Positions 1 through 7,975 of a DNA stretch of 63,397 nucleotides are shown in pieces. Numbering within the stretch: the stretch's first letter is position 1; the number at the start of each line of letters is the position of its first letter. The DNA lies in contig CAMDFO010000021.1 in the NCBI GenBank assembly GCA_945897515.1, forward strand, positions 1-63,397, written 5' to 3'. The stretch comes from Rhodoplanes serenus (lineage in GTDB: Bacteria; Pseudomonadota; Alphaproteobacteria; Rhizobiales; Xanthobacteraceae). The position numbers and the translations under genes were made by a program. The notes under the pieces were generated by a model. It was not told the DNA's origin and did no database searches. It was given only the letters and a program-made list of their open reading frames with translations.

Positions 1-84
1 GGCCTGGGCATACGAAACGCCTCGATCCTTGATCAGGCGCACAGCCTCAAGCTTGAACTCTCTCGTAAACTTCCGCCGCTCCAT
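1..84 (-). CDS. IS3-family transposase OrfA, N-terminal fragment
   Basis: The minus strand encodes 28 residues starting MERRKFTREFKLEAVRLIKD and ending at the window edge. This is the classic start of the helix-turn-helix (HTH_Tnp_1) subunit of IS3-family transposases, which binds the element ends and is normally joined to OrfB by a programmed -1 frameshift. The start ATG (84-82) has a GGAGG ribosome site seven bases upstream. The truncation is caused by the window edge, so nothing suggests that the gene itself is broken. Confidence 0.8.
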   Translation of the reverse strand, partial: MERRKFTREFKLEAVRLIKDRGVSYAQA

Positions 85-145
85 GACGCACCTCCGGTCC
101 CATGAAAACACCTAACTCGGTGTCTTCGGAACCGGGGGCAGGCCA
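1..145 (-). mobile_element. 5' end of an IS3-family insertion sequence, cut by the window edge
   Basis: This is the upstream end of an IS3-type element whose orfA runs leftwards out of the window. The outer end reads inwards on the minus strand as TGGCCTGCCCCCGGTTCCGA, a C/G-rich terminus followed by GAAGACACC, as is common in IS3 relatives. The outer boundary at 145 is an estimate: beyond it the sequence becomes an unrelated open reading frame on the plus strand. About 145 bases are present. Confidence 0.7.
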
Positions 146-286
146 CTAGGGGTATCCCTTGGCGGGAGTAAAGCGCCACCTCTACTCCGCCTCCTACTAG
201 AGGGCGGACATGAATTGGTGATCCCGCTGACACAGGACGCCATGCGACAACTGTTTGATGCTGCTCGGCGGCACGGCGCGCGATAA
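146..286 (+). pseudogene. C-terminal remnant of an unidentified gene, interrupted by the IS3 element
   Basis: A plus-strand frame is open from the IS3 boundary to a TAA at 284-286. It encodes about 46 residues ending HELVIPLTQDAMRQLFDAAR plus RHGAR. No start codon with a ribosome site lies inside it, so it looks like the tail of a longer gene cut by the IS. I do not recognise the family. The stop codon lies within the 9-base repeat flanking the IS1595 element. The frame may be fortuitous, since GC-rich DNA leaves many frames open. Confidence 0.35.
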
Positions 287-291
287 TTGGG
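283..291. repeat. Left copy of the 9-base direct repeat flanking the IS1595 element
   Basis: ATAATTGGG occurs here and again in the same orientation at 1463-1471, on the two sides of the IS1595-type transposase. IS1595 elements are known to make 8-base target duplications, so this is probably the target-site duplication with one extra matching base. Confidence 0.5.
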
Positions 292-358
292 CGGCTAGAC
301 ATGAAAGGGCACTCCGGTTAAATTGCACACCGGATCGTGCGCGCCAGCGCCTTCCTTT

Positions 359-380
359 GGCCCCGACTGCAATCGGGGCC
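359..380 (+). terminator. Rho-independent terminator-like hairpin inside the IS1595 end
   Basis: GGCCCCGA and TCGGGGCC form a perfect 8-bp stem around a six-base loop, followed on the plus strand by TTTCTATTTG and a later TTTT. It would stop plus-strand transcription from entering the IS antisense to the transposase. Insertion sequences often carry such protection against readthrough. Confidence 0.55.
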
Positions 381-453
381 TTTCTATTTGATCCTTTTAC
401 GTCGTTTCTTGCGCCAACGCAAAAACCGCGCAACCTGCCTTTTGAAATCCCGC

Positions 454-1410
454 TCAGTGAGGCAGTCGATAGGTCAACCGCTTGCCTTCGATACCTTTGG
501 CGATCTTCGCAACACGCTCGCTATCGGTCACGCCCAACGCAGTCCGGTTATTGAACCGGAAATCGAACTCAGCAAGGTAGCGGTGCAAGTGCTTCTCATC
601 GCAGTGTTGGTACACGCCGCGCATCCCGCGTTTGAACACTGAGAAATAGGTTTCGACCGTGTTCGTGGTTACATCGCCGCGCGCGTATTCTTTCTTGGAA
701 TGATTGACCGTCTCGTGCGCTGCGAACTCCGCACCAACCTTGCTGTAGAGGCGGCTTTCATCCGTGTGCAAGCGCGTCTCGCGGTGGATATTCTCGCGTA
801 CAATTGCCGCAACGCTTTCGCCGTCTGCCGTGGCAGGGTGGAATGAGCGAACGGTGCCGCCGCGCTCGACAAGCGACACAACGGCGCGTTTACCGGAAGG
901 GCCAGTCTTGCCGCGTTTTGTGAACGGGCGTCCGCTTGTGGTCTTGGTCGGGCGCTTCGACTCAGGGACGTTGCCGAAATACGTCTCATCCGCCTCTACA
1001 ATCTTGCCAGCGCCGCCCATCGGCTCAAGGTTGCCGACGCGCATGGCTTCGCGAATCCGATGGCACATGAACCACGCGGTTTTGTAGGTGATCCCAAGCT
1101 GGCGGTGGATTTGGTGTGCGCTCACGCCTTTCTTGCTCGATCCCAAGAGGTGCATGGCAAGCCACCACTTTGTGAGCGGGACGTGCGAGCGTTCCATGAC
1201 CGTGCCGACCGTGACCGTGAATTGATCGTTGCAGGCGGCGCAATACCAGAGACCGGGACGCACGGCCTTCCCAGCGGCCTTGGCGAGCTTGTCCTGATCG
1301 ACGTTGCCGCAATGTGGGCAGATCGGGCCGTTGGGCCAGCGGACGGCCTCTAAGGCTTCGCGTGCTTTGGCTTCATCGGTGAAGGCGGGGTTCTGCAAAT
1401 TCGCGGACAT
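454..1410 (-). CDS. IS1595-family transposase
   Basis: This 318-residue DDE-type transposase catalyses excision and integration of its element. The N-terminus has a zinc ribbon (CPHC at 31-34, CAAC at 57-60). The catalytic domain follows, with candidate acidic residues D141 (in EADETYFG), D217 (HTDES) and E253 (NTVETYF), and the KRGMRGVY stretch typical of the family. Length and domain order match the larger IS1595 subgroups, and no frameshift or stop interrupts it. A candidate promoter (TTGACA near 1454, read leftwards) lies inside the element. It is probably functional, but mobility cannot be judged from sequence. Confidence 0.9.
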   Translation of the reverse strand: MSANLQNPAFTDEAKAREALEAVRWPNGPICPHCGNVDQDKLAKAAGKAVRPGLWYCAACNDQFTVTVGTVMERSHVPLTKWWLAMHLLGSSKKGVSAHQIHRQLGITYKTAWFMCHRIREAMRVGNLEPMGGAGKIVEADETYFGNVPESKRPTKTTSGRPFTKRGKTGPSGKRAVVSLVERGGTVRSFHPATADGESVAAIVRENIHRETRLHTDESRLYSKVGAEFAAHETVNHSKKEYARGDVTTNTVETYFSVFKRGMRGVYQHCDEKHLHRYLAEFDFRFNNRTALGVTDSERVAKIAKGIEGKRLTYRLPH

Positions 1411-1462
1411 GGCTAGCTCCTATGTCCGCCACACTACTCCTAGGGCTTCCGTTGTCAAGTAT

Positions 1463-1471
1463 ATAATTGGG
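1463..1471. repeat. Right copy of the 9-base direct repeat flanking the IS1595 element
   Basis: ATAATTGGG matches 283-291 base for base. It lies eight bases before the stop codon of the ABC permease at 1479. Removing the element would restore a short convergent junction between that permease and the plus-strand remnant. Confidence 0.5.
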
Positions 1472-1478
1472 AATATTA

Positions 1479-2228
1479 TCATATATGGCGGTGTAGCCAC
1501 CGGTCGATGGCCAGCAAACCTGCGGAAACCGTGGCGGCGAACACGACGAGAAGGAGAGTGACAGCCATGATCAGCTCGACATTGTGCAGGCCGATTGCGG
1601 TCATCAGCAGGTAACCGAGGCCTCGCTGGGCCGCGAACATCTCGCCCAGCAGCGTCCCGATCAGGGTCAGCGCGAAACCGACCCGGAAACCGGTGAAAAT
1701 CTCCGGCAAGGCCGCCGGAAACAGGATCGACCGGATCATTTCGAACGGCCCGAGCCCGTGCACCCGGCCGGTCTTGACCAGGATCGGCTTGATATTGCGC
1801 ACGGCGTTCAGAGTGAACAGCGCGACCGGGATGATACCGTGGATCGCCCCGAAGGCGATCTTGGCAGGCATGCCGAGCCCGAACGCCAGCAGGAGGATCG
1901 GATAGAGCGTGATCTTGGGGATCGAATAGACCGCCACCAGCATCGGCTCGAACACCTGCGCCGACAGTTTGTGAAAGCCGAGCCCGAAGCCGATCACGAG
2001 CCCCGCGGCCACCGCGATCGACAGCGCCACAGCGAACGCCTGCAACGTTTCCGACAGGTGCATCCAGAATGCGTCCGTGGTCATCAGCCGGGCGGTGTAT
2101 TGGACGGTGACGAGCGGCGGCCGCAGCGCCGCGTCGCCCACGAACCAGTAGAGCGCCTGCCACGCGGCCAGCAGCCCGGCGATCAGCACGAGCGCGTTGC
2201 GCGCCGATTTCATGGCCGCGGAGCTCAT
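1479..2228 (-). CDS. ABC transporter permease, NitT/TauT/SsuC type (second permease)
   Basis: This is a 249-residue inner-membrane permease with about six hydrophobic segments and the cytoplasmic EAA-type loop near ALPEIFTGFRVGFALTLIG that docks the ATPase. It belongs to the BPD-type permeases of importers for sulfonates, nitrate, taurine or pyrimidine precursors. I chose ATG 2228 because it makes a 4-base ATGA overlap with the stop of the upstream permease; an in-frame start further upstream would invade that gene. It is the last gene of the binding protein-ATPase-permease-permease operon. Its stop lies next to the IS1595 insertion, yet the C-terminus looks complete. The substrate is unknown. 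Confidence 0.88.
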   Translation of the reverse strand: MSSAAMKSARNALVLIAGLLAAWQALYWFVGDAALRPPLVTVQYTARLMTTDAFWMHLSETLQAFAVALSIAVAAGLVIGFGLGFHKLSAQVFEPMLVAVYSIPKITLYPILLLAFGLGMPAKIAFGAIHGIIPVALFTLNAVRNIKPILVKTGRVHGLGPFEMIRSILFPAALPEIFTGFRVGFALTLIGTLLGEMFAAQRGLGYLLMTAIGLHNVELIMAVTLLLVVFAATVSAGLLAIDRWLHRHI

Positions 2229-2974
2229 TGCCCCCTCCGCGCCAGCAACAGCTTCTCCCACCGCGACAGCCCGGTGTTGATCGATATCGACACCACCAGG
2301 ATCAGCACGATCAGCGGATACATCGTGGCGTTGTCGAAATTGTTGTAGGCGAAGCTGATCTCGTAACCCATGCCGCCCCGCGACATGATGAATTCGGCGC
2401 CGATGATGCCGATCAGCGAATAGGCCACCGCGAACTTGGCGCCGGTGAGCACGTAGGGCGCGGCATAGGGCAAAGTAACCGTGAGCGCGGTCTCAATGGT
2501 GCCGAGCCGCTGGATGCGGGCTGTCTTGCGCAGCACACGCGGTACCCGGTCGAGGCCGTTGAGCGTGTTCACGATCACGGCTACCACGCCGAGCATGAAT
2601 CCGATGCCGATCTGCGGCGCGTCGCCCAGCCCCAGGAGCACGATCAACAGTGGGTAGAACGCGAACACCGGAATGGCGTAATAGGTCGCAAACAGCGGGT
2701 CCAAGGTTTCTCGGAGCGCCCGATAGCCGTGCAGCACCACGGCCGTGGCCACGCCAACGAACAGCGCCAGCCCGAAGGCGATCGAGGCGTTGCTCAGCGT
2801 CTTGAGGATCGCGGCGTTCTGCTTGCCGGAAATCAGGATCAGCGCGAGATCGCGCAGGATGCGGTGCGGCGGCTGCATGGTGATGCGGTCGATCACGCCG
2901 ACGTAGCAGAGCAGCTCCAGCAGCAGCACCGCGGCCGCGATCACCAGCACACGGTAGACCGCAATCCGGCTCAT
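2225..2974 (-). CDS. ABC transporter permease, NitT/TauT/SsuC type (first permease)
   Basis: This 249-residue permease starts [20 protein letters not shown] and has around six membrane segments. The EAA-like loop (LTGAKFAVAYSLIGIIGAEF) couples it to the ATP-binding subunit. ATG 2974 overlaps the stop of the ATPase gene (ATGA), and its own stop overlaps the start of the next permease in the same way, so translation is probably coupled. SsuC-type importers usually use one permease as a homodimer. Two different permease genes of equal length suggest a heterodimeric channel. Confidence 0.88.
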   Translation of the reverse strand: MSRIAVYRVLVIAAAVLLLELLCYVGVIDRITMQPPHRILRDLALILISGKQNAAILKTLSNASIAFGLALFVGVATAVVLHGYRALRETLDPLFATYYAIPVFAFYPLLIVLLGLGDAPQIGIGFMLGVVAVIVNTLNGLDRVPRVLRKTARIQRLGTIETALTVTLPYAAPYVLTGAKFAVAYSLIGIIGAEFIMSRGGMGYEISFAYNNFDNATMYPLIVLILVVSISINTGLSRWEKLLLARRGQ

Positions 2975-3789
2975 GTCCGGTCCGCCGGTCCGCGCGAGGT
3001 CTTGGCCATGGTTTTCAGCGATTCCTCGCGCAGCGACTTCCAGAGTCGCGCCGTCACCGCGCCAAACTCCAGGCGCTCGACGATGTGGCTGTCGCGCTCG
3101 GCCGGCCAGTGCGTCTCGACCACGTCGATCAGCTGACCCGGCCGCGCCGACATGACGGCAATACGGTCCGCCAGCATCGCGGCTTCGTCGAGCGCGTGCG
3201 TGATCAGGAATACGGTGGCGCCGGTCTGCCGCCACAGTTTAAGCACCTCGTCGCCCATCAGCAGCCGGGTCTGCTGGTCGAGAGCGCCGAACGGCTCATC
3301 GAGCAGGATCAGACGCGGCTCGATCACCAGGGTGCGCGCGATGCAGACACGCTGCCGCATACCGCCGGAGAGCTGTGCCGGGTAGCTCCTGGCGAAATCG
3401 CCGAGTCCCATCAGATCGAGCACGCCGCCAATGCGCCGGCGTTTCTCCTCGTGCGCAACCGCGATCTTGCGCAATCCGAATGCGATGTTGTCCTCCACCG
3501 ACAGCCAGGGGAAACAGGCATCCTCCTGGAACACCACGCCGATGCCGTCCGGAATATCGCCCTCGATCCGGCGGCCCTCGAACTCGACCGTGCCTTCGGT
3601 CGCCGATGTCAATCCCGCTATCAGTTCCAGCAGCGTGGACTTGCCGCAACCCGAAGGCCCGACCACGGCGAAGAACTCGCCTTGCTGCAGATCGAGGTCG
3701 ATCGGTCCGAGTGCATGCAGACCTTGTCCACCCGACGACGACGGGAAAACCTTGGTGACACCGCGAAGCGAAACGTGAGCTTGCGACAC
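2971..3789 (-). CDS. ABC transporter ATP-binding protein, NitT/TauT/SsuB type
   Basis: This 272-residue ATPase energises the neighbouring permeases. Visible motifs are Walker [10 protein letters not shown] (about 44-52), the Q-loop in GVVFQED (about 84-90), the ABC signature LSGGMRQR (about 140-147), Walker B LILLDEP (about 160-166) and the switch histidine in LITHALDEA. Beyond the nucleotide-binding domain there is about 40 residues of charged C-terminal tail. It lies 13 bases after the binding-protein gene and overlaps the first permease. The family covers nitrate, taurine, alkanesulfonate and pyrimidine-precursor importers, and the sequence does not decide between them. Confidence 0.92.
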   Translation of the reverse strand: MSQAHVSLRGVTKVFPSSSGGQGLHALGPIDLDLQQGEFFAVVGPSGCGKSTLLELIAGLTSATEGTVEFEGRRIEGDIPDGIGVVFQEDACFPWLSVEDNIAFGLRKIAVAHEEKRRRIGGVLDLMGLGDFARSYPAQLSGGMRQRVCIARTLVIEPRLILLDEPFGALDQQTRLLMGDEVLKLWRQTGATVFLITHALDEAAMLADRIAVMSARPGQLIDVVETHWPAERDSHIVERLEFGAVTARLWKSLREESLKTMAKTSRGPADRT

Positions 3790-3810
3790 GCTACGCTTCC
3801 GTACCGGCGG

Positions 3811-4803
3811 TCACTTCGGGGTCTTGATGTCGTCCGGCAGGAAACTCATGTCGATCATTTTCGACAGGTCGAAGTCGCCGGTTATGGCGCCAACCATCTT
3901 CTGCACGTCCATCATCCGCTTCATGCCGTCGAGGTGGAATTGGCCGGTACCCCAATAGGGAATGCCCTTGGTGCGGCTCGCGGTCAGGCTGCGCACCGCA
4001 CTGCGCGCCACGTCCTTTTCGAGGTTGTAGTGTTTAGCCACGATGTCGCCGGCCTCGTCGGGATTGGCGTTCATGAACTCGACCGCCTGGCGGCGGGCGC
4101 GGATCACTGCGCGAATGAAGTCGCCGCGGCTCGCGGCCGCCGCATTGGTGGTGACGCCGACCACGTTATCGAGCGGCGGCAGCACGTCGGACGCGGCCAC
4201 CACGGCGCGATATTTGCTCTTGAACTTCGACCATACCGGCTCGGCCATCGGCGCCACGTCGATCGCGCCGATATCGAGCGCCGCGACGCCTTCGCCGAAG
4301 CCGCCGGTTCGCACCAGTTGCGCATCTTCGGGCTTCAGTCCGGCGGACTGCAGCAGCAGGATCGCCAGGGCCTGGCTGGTCGAACGCGGGTTGGTGTAGC
4401 CGATCTTCTTGCCCTTGAAATCCTGAACGGTCTTGATCGGCGAATCCGGCTTCACCGCCCAGACGAACTCGGCGACCGTCAGCACGTTGTCGCTGACGAT
4501 CTTAAGCTCCGCGCCCTGCTGGATCGCGACCGCGGTCGCGCCGGGATTGGCTTCGGCATAGGCCACGCCGCCGGCCAGCATGTTGCGGATCGAGGTGCCG
4601 CCGCCTTGCGAGGAGATGATGCCGGTGACGTTTGCGCCCTGCTGCTGGTAGAATTTTTTCTCCAGCGCGACCGCATAGGGCATGGCGTTGGCGGCGATGC
4701 CGTAGTTGCTTACCGCGATGTTTTCCGCGGCGGCTGGCGCGGCCAGACACGCACCGAGCGCAATTGCTGCACAAGCCTGGCCGAAGCGATCGAGCGCGCG
4801 CAT
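3811..4803 (-). CDS. Periplasmic substrate-binding protein, NMT1/SsuA-like
   Basis: This 330-residue receptor delivers the substrate to the ABC importer encoded just downstream. An N-terminal signal peptide (hydrophobic ACAAIALGACLAAPAAAE) is followed by an NMT1/THI5-like fold, with the hinge region VQDFKGKKIGYTNPRSTSQA and a ligand-contact stretch around GFGEGVAALDIGAIDVAP. ATG 4803 is preferred over the GTG six bases upstream because GGGAGG lies six bases before it. It is the first gene of the operon. The family binds nitrate, sulfonates, or thiamine and riboflavin precursors. The substrate is not evident. Confidence 0.85.
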   Translation of the reverse strand: MRALDRFGQACAAIALGACLAAPAAAENIAVSNYGIAANAMPYAVALEKKFYQQQGANVTGIISSQGGGTSIRNMLAGGVAYAEANPGATAVAIQQGAELKIVSDNVLTVAEFVWAVKPDSPIKTVQDFKGKKIGYTNPRSTSQALAILLLQSAGLKPEDAQLVRTGGFGEGVAALDIGAIDVAPMAEPVWSKFKSKYRAVVAASDVLPPLDNVVGVTTNAAAASRGDFIRAVIRARRQAVEFMNANPDEAGDIVAKHYNLEKDVARSAVRSLTASRTKGIPYWGTGQFHLDGMKRMMDVQKMVGAITGDFDLSKMIDMSFLPDDIKTPK

Positions 4804-4975
4804 GAACACCCTCCCCTAACCGTCGCGGCGCATTTCCCTGGCGCCGCCTTCGATTGCGCGATGGTACCTGAATTCGCCCGGGCCGTTCCAGGAAACCGGC
4901 CCGGCGAAAGCGTCACACCGGCGGGGCCACCGCCCACCGGCCGTCGACGATCTAGCCATTAGGGACGCGGGCGTC

Positions 4976-5953
4976 CTACTCCGCCTTGATGCCGGCGGCC
5001 CGGATCACCTTCCCCCATTTCTCGATCTCGCCGGCGACATACTTTGCCATGTCGGCGGGCGAACCTGGAAACACCAGGCACCCCAGGTCGGCGAGGCGCG
5101 CCTTCGTCTTGGGATCGGCGAGACCGGCGTTGATCGCCGTGTTGAGCTTCTCGACGATCTCCGGAGGCGTGTCCTTGGGAGCGGCGATGCCATACCAGCC
5201 GCTGGCTTCGTAGCCGGGCAGGTATTCGTGCATCGCGGGGACGTCCGGCAGCACGTCGAGGCGCTTCGTGCTGCTGACAGCCAGCGCCCGCGTCTGGCCG
5301 GACTTGATGTAGGGAAGCGACGCCGGCACGACGCCGAACATCACGTGCACCTGCCCGGTCAGCAGATCCGGCCTCGCCACCACCTCGCCGCGGTAGGGCA
5401 CGTGGACCAGTTTGACGCCGGCCATCATCTGAAACAGCTCGCCGCCGACGTGCAGCGGGGTCGCATTGCCGCTCGACGCCATGTTGATCTTGCCCGGATT
5501 GGCCTTGGCATAGGCGATGAACTCCGGGACCGTCTTCGCCGGAAGCGACGGGTGCACCTCCATGACAAGGGGAATAAGGCCAATAAGCGCCACCGGCGCG
5601 GTGTCGCGCATGAAGCTGAAACGGAGATTGTCGAACAGCGACGCGTTGATCGAGTTGGCCGACATGCAGAACAGCAGCGTGTATCCGTCCGCGGGTGCGC
5701 GCACGACCGCTTCGGTGGCAATATTGCCGCTGGCGCCCGGCCGATTGTCGATGACAAGCGGCTGACCCAGCCGTTCCGACAGCGATTGCCCTATCACACG
5801 GGCGACGATGTCCGGCGCGCTGCCGCCCGGAACCTGGACGACCAGGCGCACCGGCCGCGCCGGATAGGCCTGCGCGCTTGAGGTCCTTGAGAATGCCGGG
5901 AGCGCGGCGGCGCCCGCTGCCAGATGCAGGAACTGTCTGCGGACAAGGTTCAT
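4976..5953 (-). CDS. Bug/TctC-family periplasmic solute-binding protein (1)
   Basis: A 325-residue receptor of the tripartite tricarboxylate transporter type, which binds carboxylates or similar organic acids in the periplasm. The start carries [17 protein letters not shown], a twin-arginine-like signal. The mature part has the family hallmarks [50 protein letters not shown] and LTHVPYR-type VHVPYRG. ATG 5953 follows GGGGGAGG. No tctA or tctB lies nearby. The gene is very similar in layout to the next Bug gene at 6977, beyond the glutathione transferase, which points to a local duplication. The ligand is unknown. Confidence 0.9.
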   Translation of the reverse strand: MNLVRRQFLHLAAGAAALPAFSRTSSAQAYPARPVRLVVQVPGGSAPDIVARVIGQSLSERLGQPLVIDNRPGASGNIATEAVVRAPADGYTLLFCMSANSINASLFDNLRFSFMRDTAPVALIGLIPLVMEVHPSLPAKTVPEFIAYAKANPGKINMASSGNATPLHVGGELFQMMAGVKLVHVPYRGEVVARPDLLTGQVHVMFGVVPASLPYIKSGQTRALAVSSTKRLDVLPDVPAMHEYLPGYEASGWYGIAAPKDTPPEIVEKLNTAINAGLADPKTKARLADLGCLVFPGSPADMAKYVAGEIEKWGKVIRAAGIKAE

Positions 5954-6192
5954 GGCGTAGCCTCCCCCAATGCGCTCGCGGATTTTTGACGCGACATGTC
6001 GGCGTGGTGGGCCGTCCTGGAATCCTATCTCGATCGCCAAGTCGTCCGGAAGGGGCAACGCGCCGGAATTGCGCCTGGATCCAAGCTGCCGGTCGCCCGC
6101 GATGCGGACACCTCACTTGTATTCGGCCCGGTGAGGGAGTTGAATCCCCGCACATTTATGCGCGATAGCATGAACATCTCGGCGAGGACATC

Positions 6193-6885
6193 ATGGCGAA
6201 ATATCTTCTGGTAAGCTTCAAGACCTGCCCGTGGGTGCAGCGCGCGGCAATCGTTCTGCGCGAGAAGAACATCGACTTCGAGCTCCGCCATATCGACCGG
6301 GACAACCGTCCCGACTGGTTCCTCGCCATTTCGCCGCACAAGAAAGTGCCGGTTCTGAGCATCGACGGAACGGTCTCGCTGTTCGAGTCGAACGCGATTA
6401 ACGAATATCTCGACGAGACGATCGAGCCGCGACTGCACCCGAAGGATCCGGTCCAGCGCGCAATCAATCGCGCCTGGACCGACTATCTGCCGACCTTCTC
6501 CGAGATGGTGACGGGCCAAGCCTACGCGGACGATGAAGCCGAATACAAAGAAGCCATTGCTAAAATCCCACAGGCGTTCGAGCGGCTCGAAGGCGCGCTT
6601 CAGAAGCAGGGCGCGGGACCGTTCTTCAACGGCGCGAAATATTCGCTGGTCGACGCCGCTTACGCGCCGTTCCTGCAGCGCTATTACTACCTCGACCGCA
6701 TCAAGCCGCTCGGCGTCATCGAGAAGTTCCCGAGGGTGAAGGCATGGGCCGAAGCGCTGATGAAGCGGCCCTCGACGCATTCGTTCCCGGAAGCGGAATT
6801 CGAGGCGCTATACCGGCTGAACGTGAAGCTGCGGAAAAAATATCTGTCGCAGTTCGTCGCCGATCAGGCGGTGGCGGCGGAGTAG
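6193..6885 (+). CDS. Glutathione S-transferase, omega-like
   Basis: This 230-residue cytosolic enzyme conjugates or reduces substrates with glutathione. The N-terminal thioredoxin-like domain carries CPWVQRA with Cys12 where omega and DHAR classes keep their catalytic cysteine. It is followed by [10 protein letters not shown] (cis-Pro loop) and ESNAINEYL (gamma-glutamyl binding). The C-terminal helical domain begins near residue 85. The cysteine suggests thiol-transferase or dehydroascorbate-type chemistry rather than simple conjugation. It sits between two Bug receptor genes and is transcribed divergently from the first. A GAGG precedes the start at seven bases. Confidence 0.88.
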   Translation: MAKYLLVSFKTCPWVQRAAIVLREKNIDFELRHIDRDNRPDWFLAISPHKKVPVLSIDGTVSLFESNAINEYLDETIEPRLHPKDPVQRAINRAWTDYLPTFSEMVTGQAYADDEAEYKEAIAKIPQAFERLEGALQKQGAGPFFNGAKYSLVDAAYAPFLQRYYYLDRIKPLGVIEKFPRVKAWAEALMKRPSTHSFPEAEFEALYRLNVKLRKKYLSQFVADQAVAAE

Positions 6886-6976
6886 GCGGCCGCCGCATAG
6901 TCCCCTCCCCGCCTCCGTGATACCGTCACGTGAGGTCGCGCGGCAGACGCGGCCTCTCAATTGGGAGGGACGGGCC

Positions 6977-7948
6977 ATGGAATTTCCACGTCGTCGATTC
7001 CTGCATCTGGCGGCCGGTGCGGCTGTGTTGCCTGCTCTGCCGCGGATCGCACGCGCGCAAGCCTATCCGTCACGTCCGGTTCGCATGATCGTCGGCTTTC
7101 CGGCCGGCAGCGCCCCCGACATCATGGCCCGCCTGGTCGGCCAGTGGCTGTCGGAACGGCTCGGCCAGCAGATCATCGTGGACAACCGGCCCGGCGCCGC
7201 AAGCAACATCGCGACCGAACTTGCGGTCGCGGCGCCGCCGGACGGCTATACGGTGCAGATGATCGTGCTCACCAACGTGATGAACGCGGAGCTCTATTCA
7301 AAACTCAAATTCAGCTTTCCGCGCGATGTCGCGCCGATCGCGGGCGTCGCCGACGCGCCCTATGTGATCCTGCTCAATCCATCGATCCCGGCGAAGACCA
7401 TCCCGGAGTTCATCGCCTACGCCAAGGCCAATCCGGGCAAGATCAACTTCGCCTCCGGCGGCAACGGCAGCACGTCGCACATCTTCTGCGAGCTGTTTCG
7501 GCGCGTGGCCGGCATCGAGCTCCAGCACGTGCCCTATCGTACGAACTACATGCCCGACCTGATCTCGGGGCAGGTGCATCTGGCAATCAATCCGATCCCC
7601 CAGGCGATAGAATTCGTGCGCAACGGCCAGCTTCGCGGCCTAGCAGTGACCACAGCGCAGCGACTGCCTCAGTTGCCGGACACGCCGACCGTTCGCGAGA
7701 ACGGCCCGGACTACGTCGCGACCGGTTGGTACGGATTGAGCGCCCCGCGCAACACGCCGTCCGACATCGTCCACAAGCTCAACGCCGCGATGAATGCCGC
7801 ACTGGCCGATGCCACCGCCCAGTCGCGGCTCGCCAGTCTCGGCGTCCAGGCCATGGCGATGTCGCCGGCTCAGTTCGCGAAATTCATCGACGACGAAGCC
7901 GCGAAATGGACGCCGGTGATACGGGCGGCGGGCTTGAAGCTAGACTGA
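6977..7948 (+). CDS. Bug/TctC-family periplasmic solute-binding protein (2)
   Basis: A 323-residue receptor of the same family as the gene at 4976 and clearly its paralogue: [20 protein letters not shown] in the signal region, [34 protein letters not shown], and [18 protein letters not shown]. The RRRFLHL motif suggests export by the Tat system. ATG 6977 is chosen because GGGAGGGA lies six bases upstream; a longer frame exists but lacks a ribosome site. It ends 27 bases from the convergent Bug gene at 7976. No membrane subunits are adjacent, so it probably works with a distant or shared TctAB or in signalling. Confidence 0.9.
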   Translation: MEFPRRRFLHLAAGAAVLPALPRIARAQAYPSRPVRMIVGFPAGSAPDIMARLVGQWLSERLGQQIIVDNRPGAASNIATELAVAAPPDGYTVQMIVLTNVMNAELYSKLKFSFPRDVAPIAGVADAPYVILLNPSIPAKTIPEFIAYAKANPGKINFASGGNGSTSHIFCELFRRVAGIELQHVPYRTNYMPDLISGQVHLAINPIPQAIEFVRNGQLRGLAVTTAQRLPQLPDTPTVRENGPDYVATGWYGLSAPRNTPSDIVHKLNAAMNAALADATAQSRLASLGVQAMAMSPAQFAKFIDDEAAKWTPVIRAAGLKLD

Positions 7949-7975
7949 ACCTGCGCGAACAACCCGCCAGCCGAT

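Larger units (their letters stand above)
292..1462 (-). mobile_element. IS1595-family insertion sequence, apparently complete
   Basis: The element is about 1.17 kb and carries one transposase gene. Its limits are set by the direct repeats at 283-291 and 1463-1471. Read inwards, the two ends are cggCTaGACA (292-301) and ataCTtGACA (1462-1453), so a short imperfect inverted repeat sits in exact register with the direct repeats. The first three bases of the two ends do not match, so the precise ends are uncertain. It sits between the convergent remnant at 146-286 and the ABC permease at 1479 and seems to have landed in the intergenic gap without cutting the permease. Confidence 0.55.

Noticed and set aside
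196..1437. GGCGGACAT at 203-211 and its reverse complement near 1422 as IS1595 terminal repeats.
   Set aside because: The match is short and imperfect outside the core. It would place the IS end inside the left-hand gene tail and gives no target duplication, unlike the ATAATTGGG repeats.
3085..4962. A 1.9-kb open frame on the plus strand opposite the ABC ATPase and binding-protein genes.
   Set aside because: It is antisense to two well-supported genes, has low-complexity Arg/His/Gly/Asp-rich composition and no domain, and owes its length to the high GC at third codon positions.
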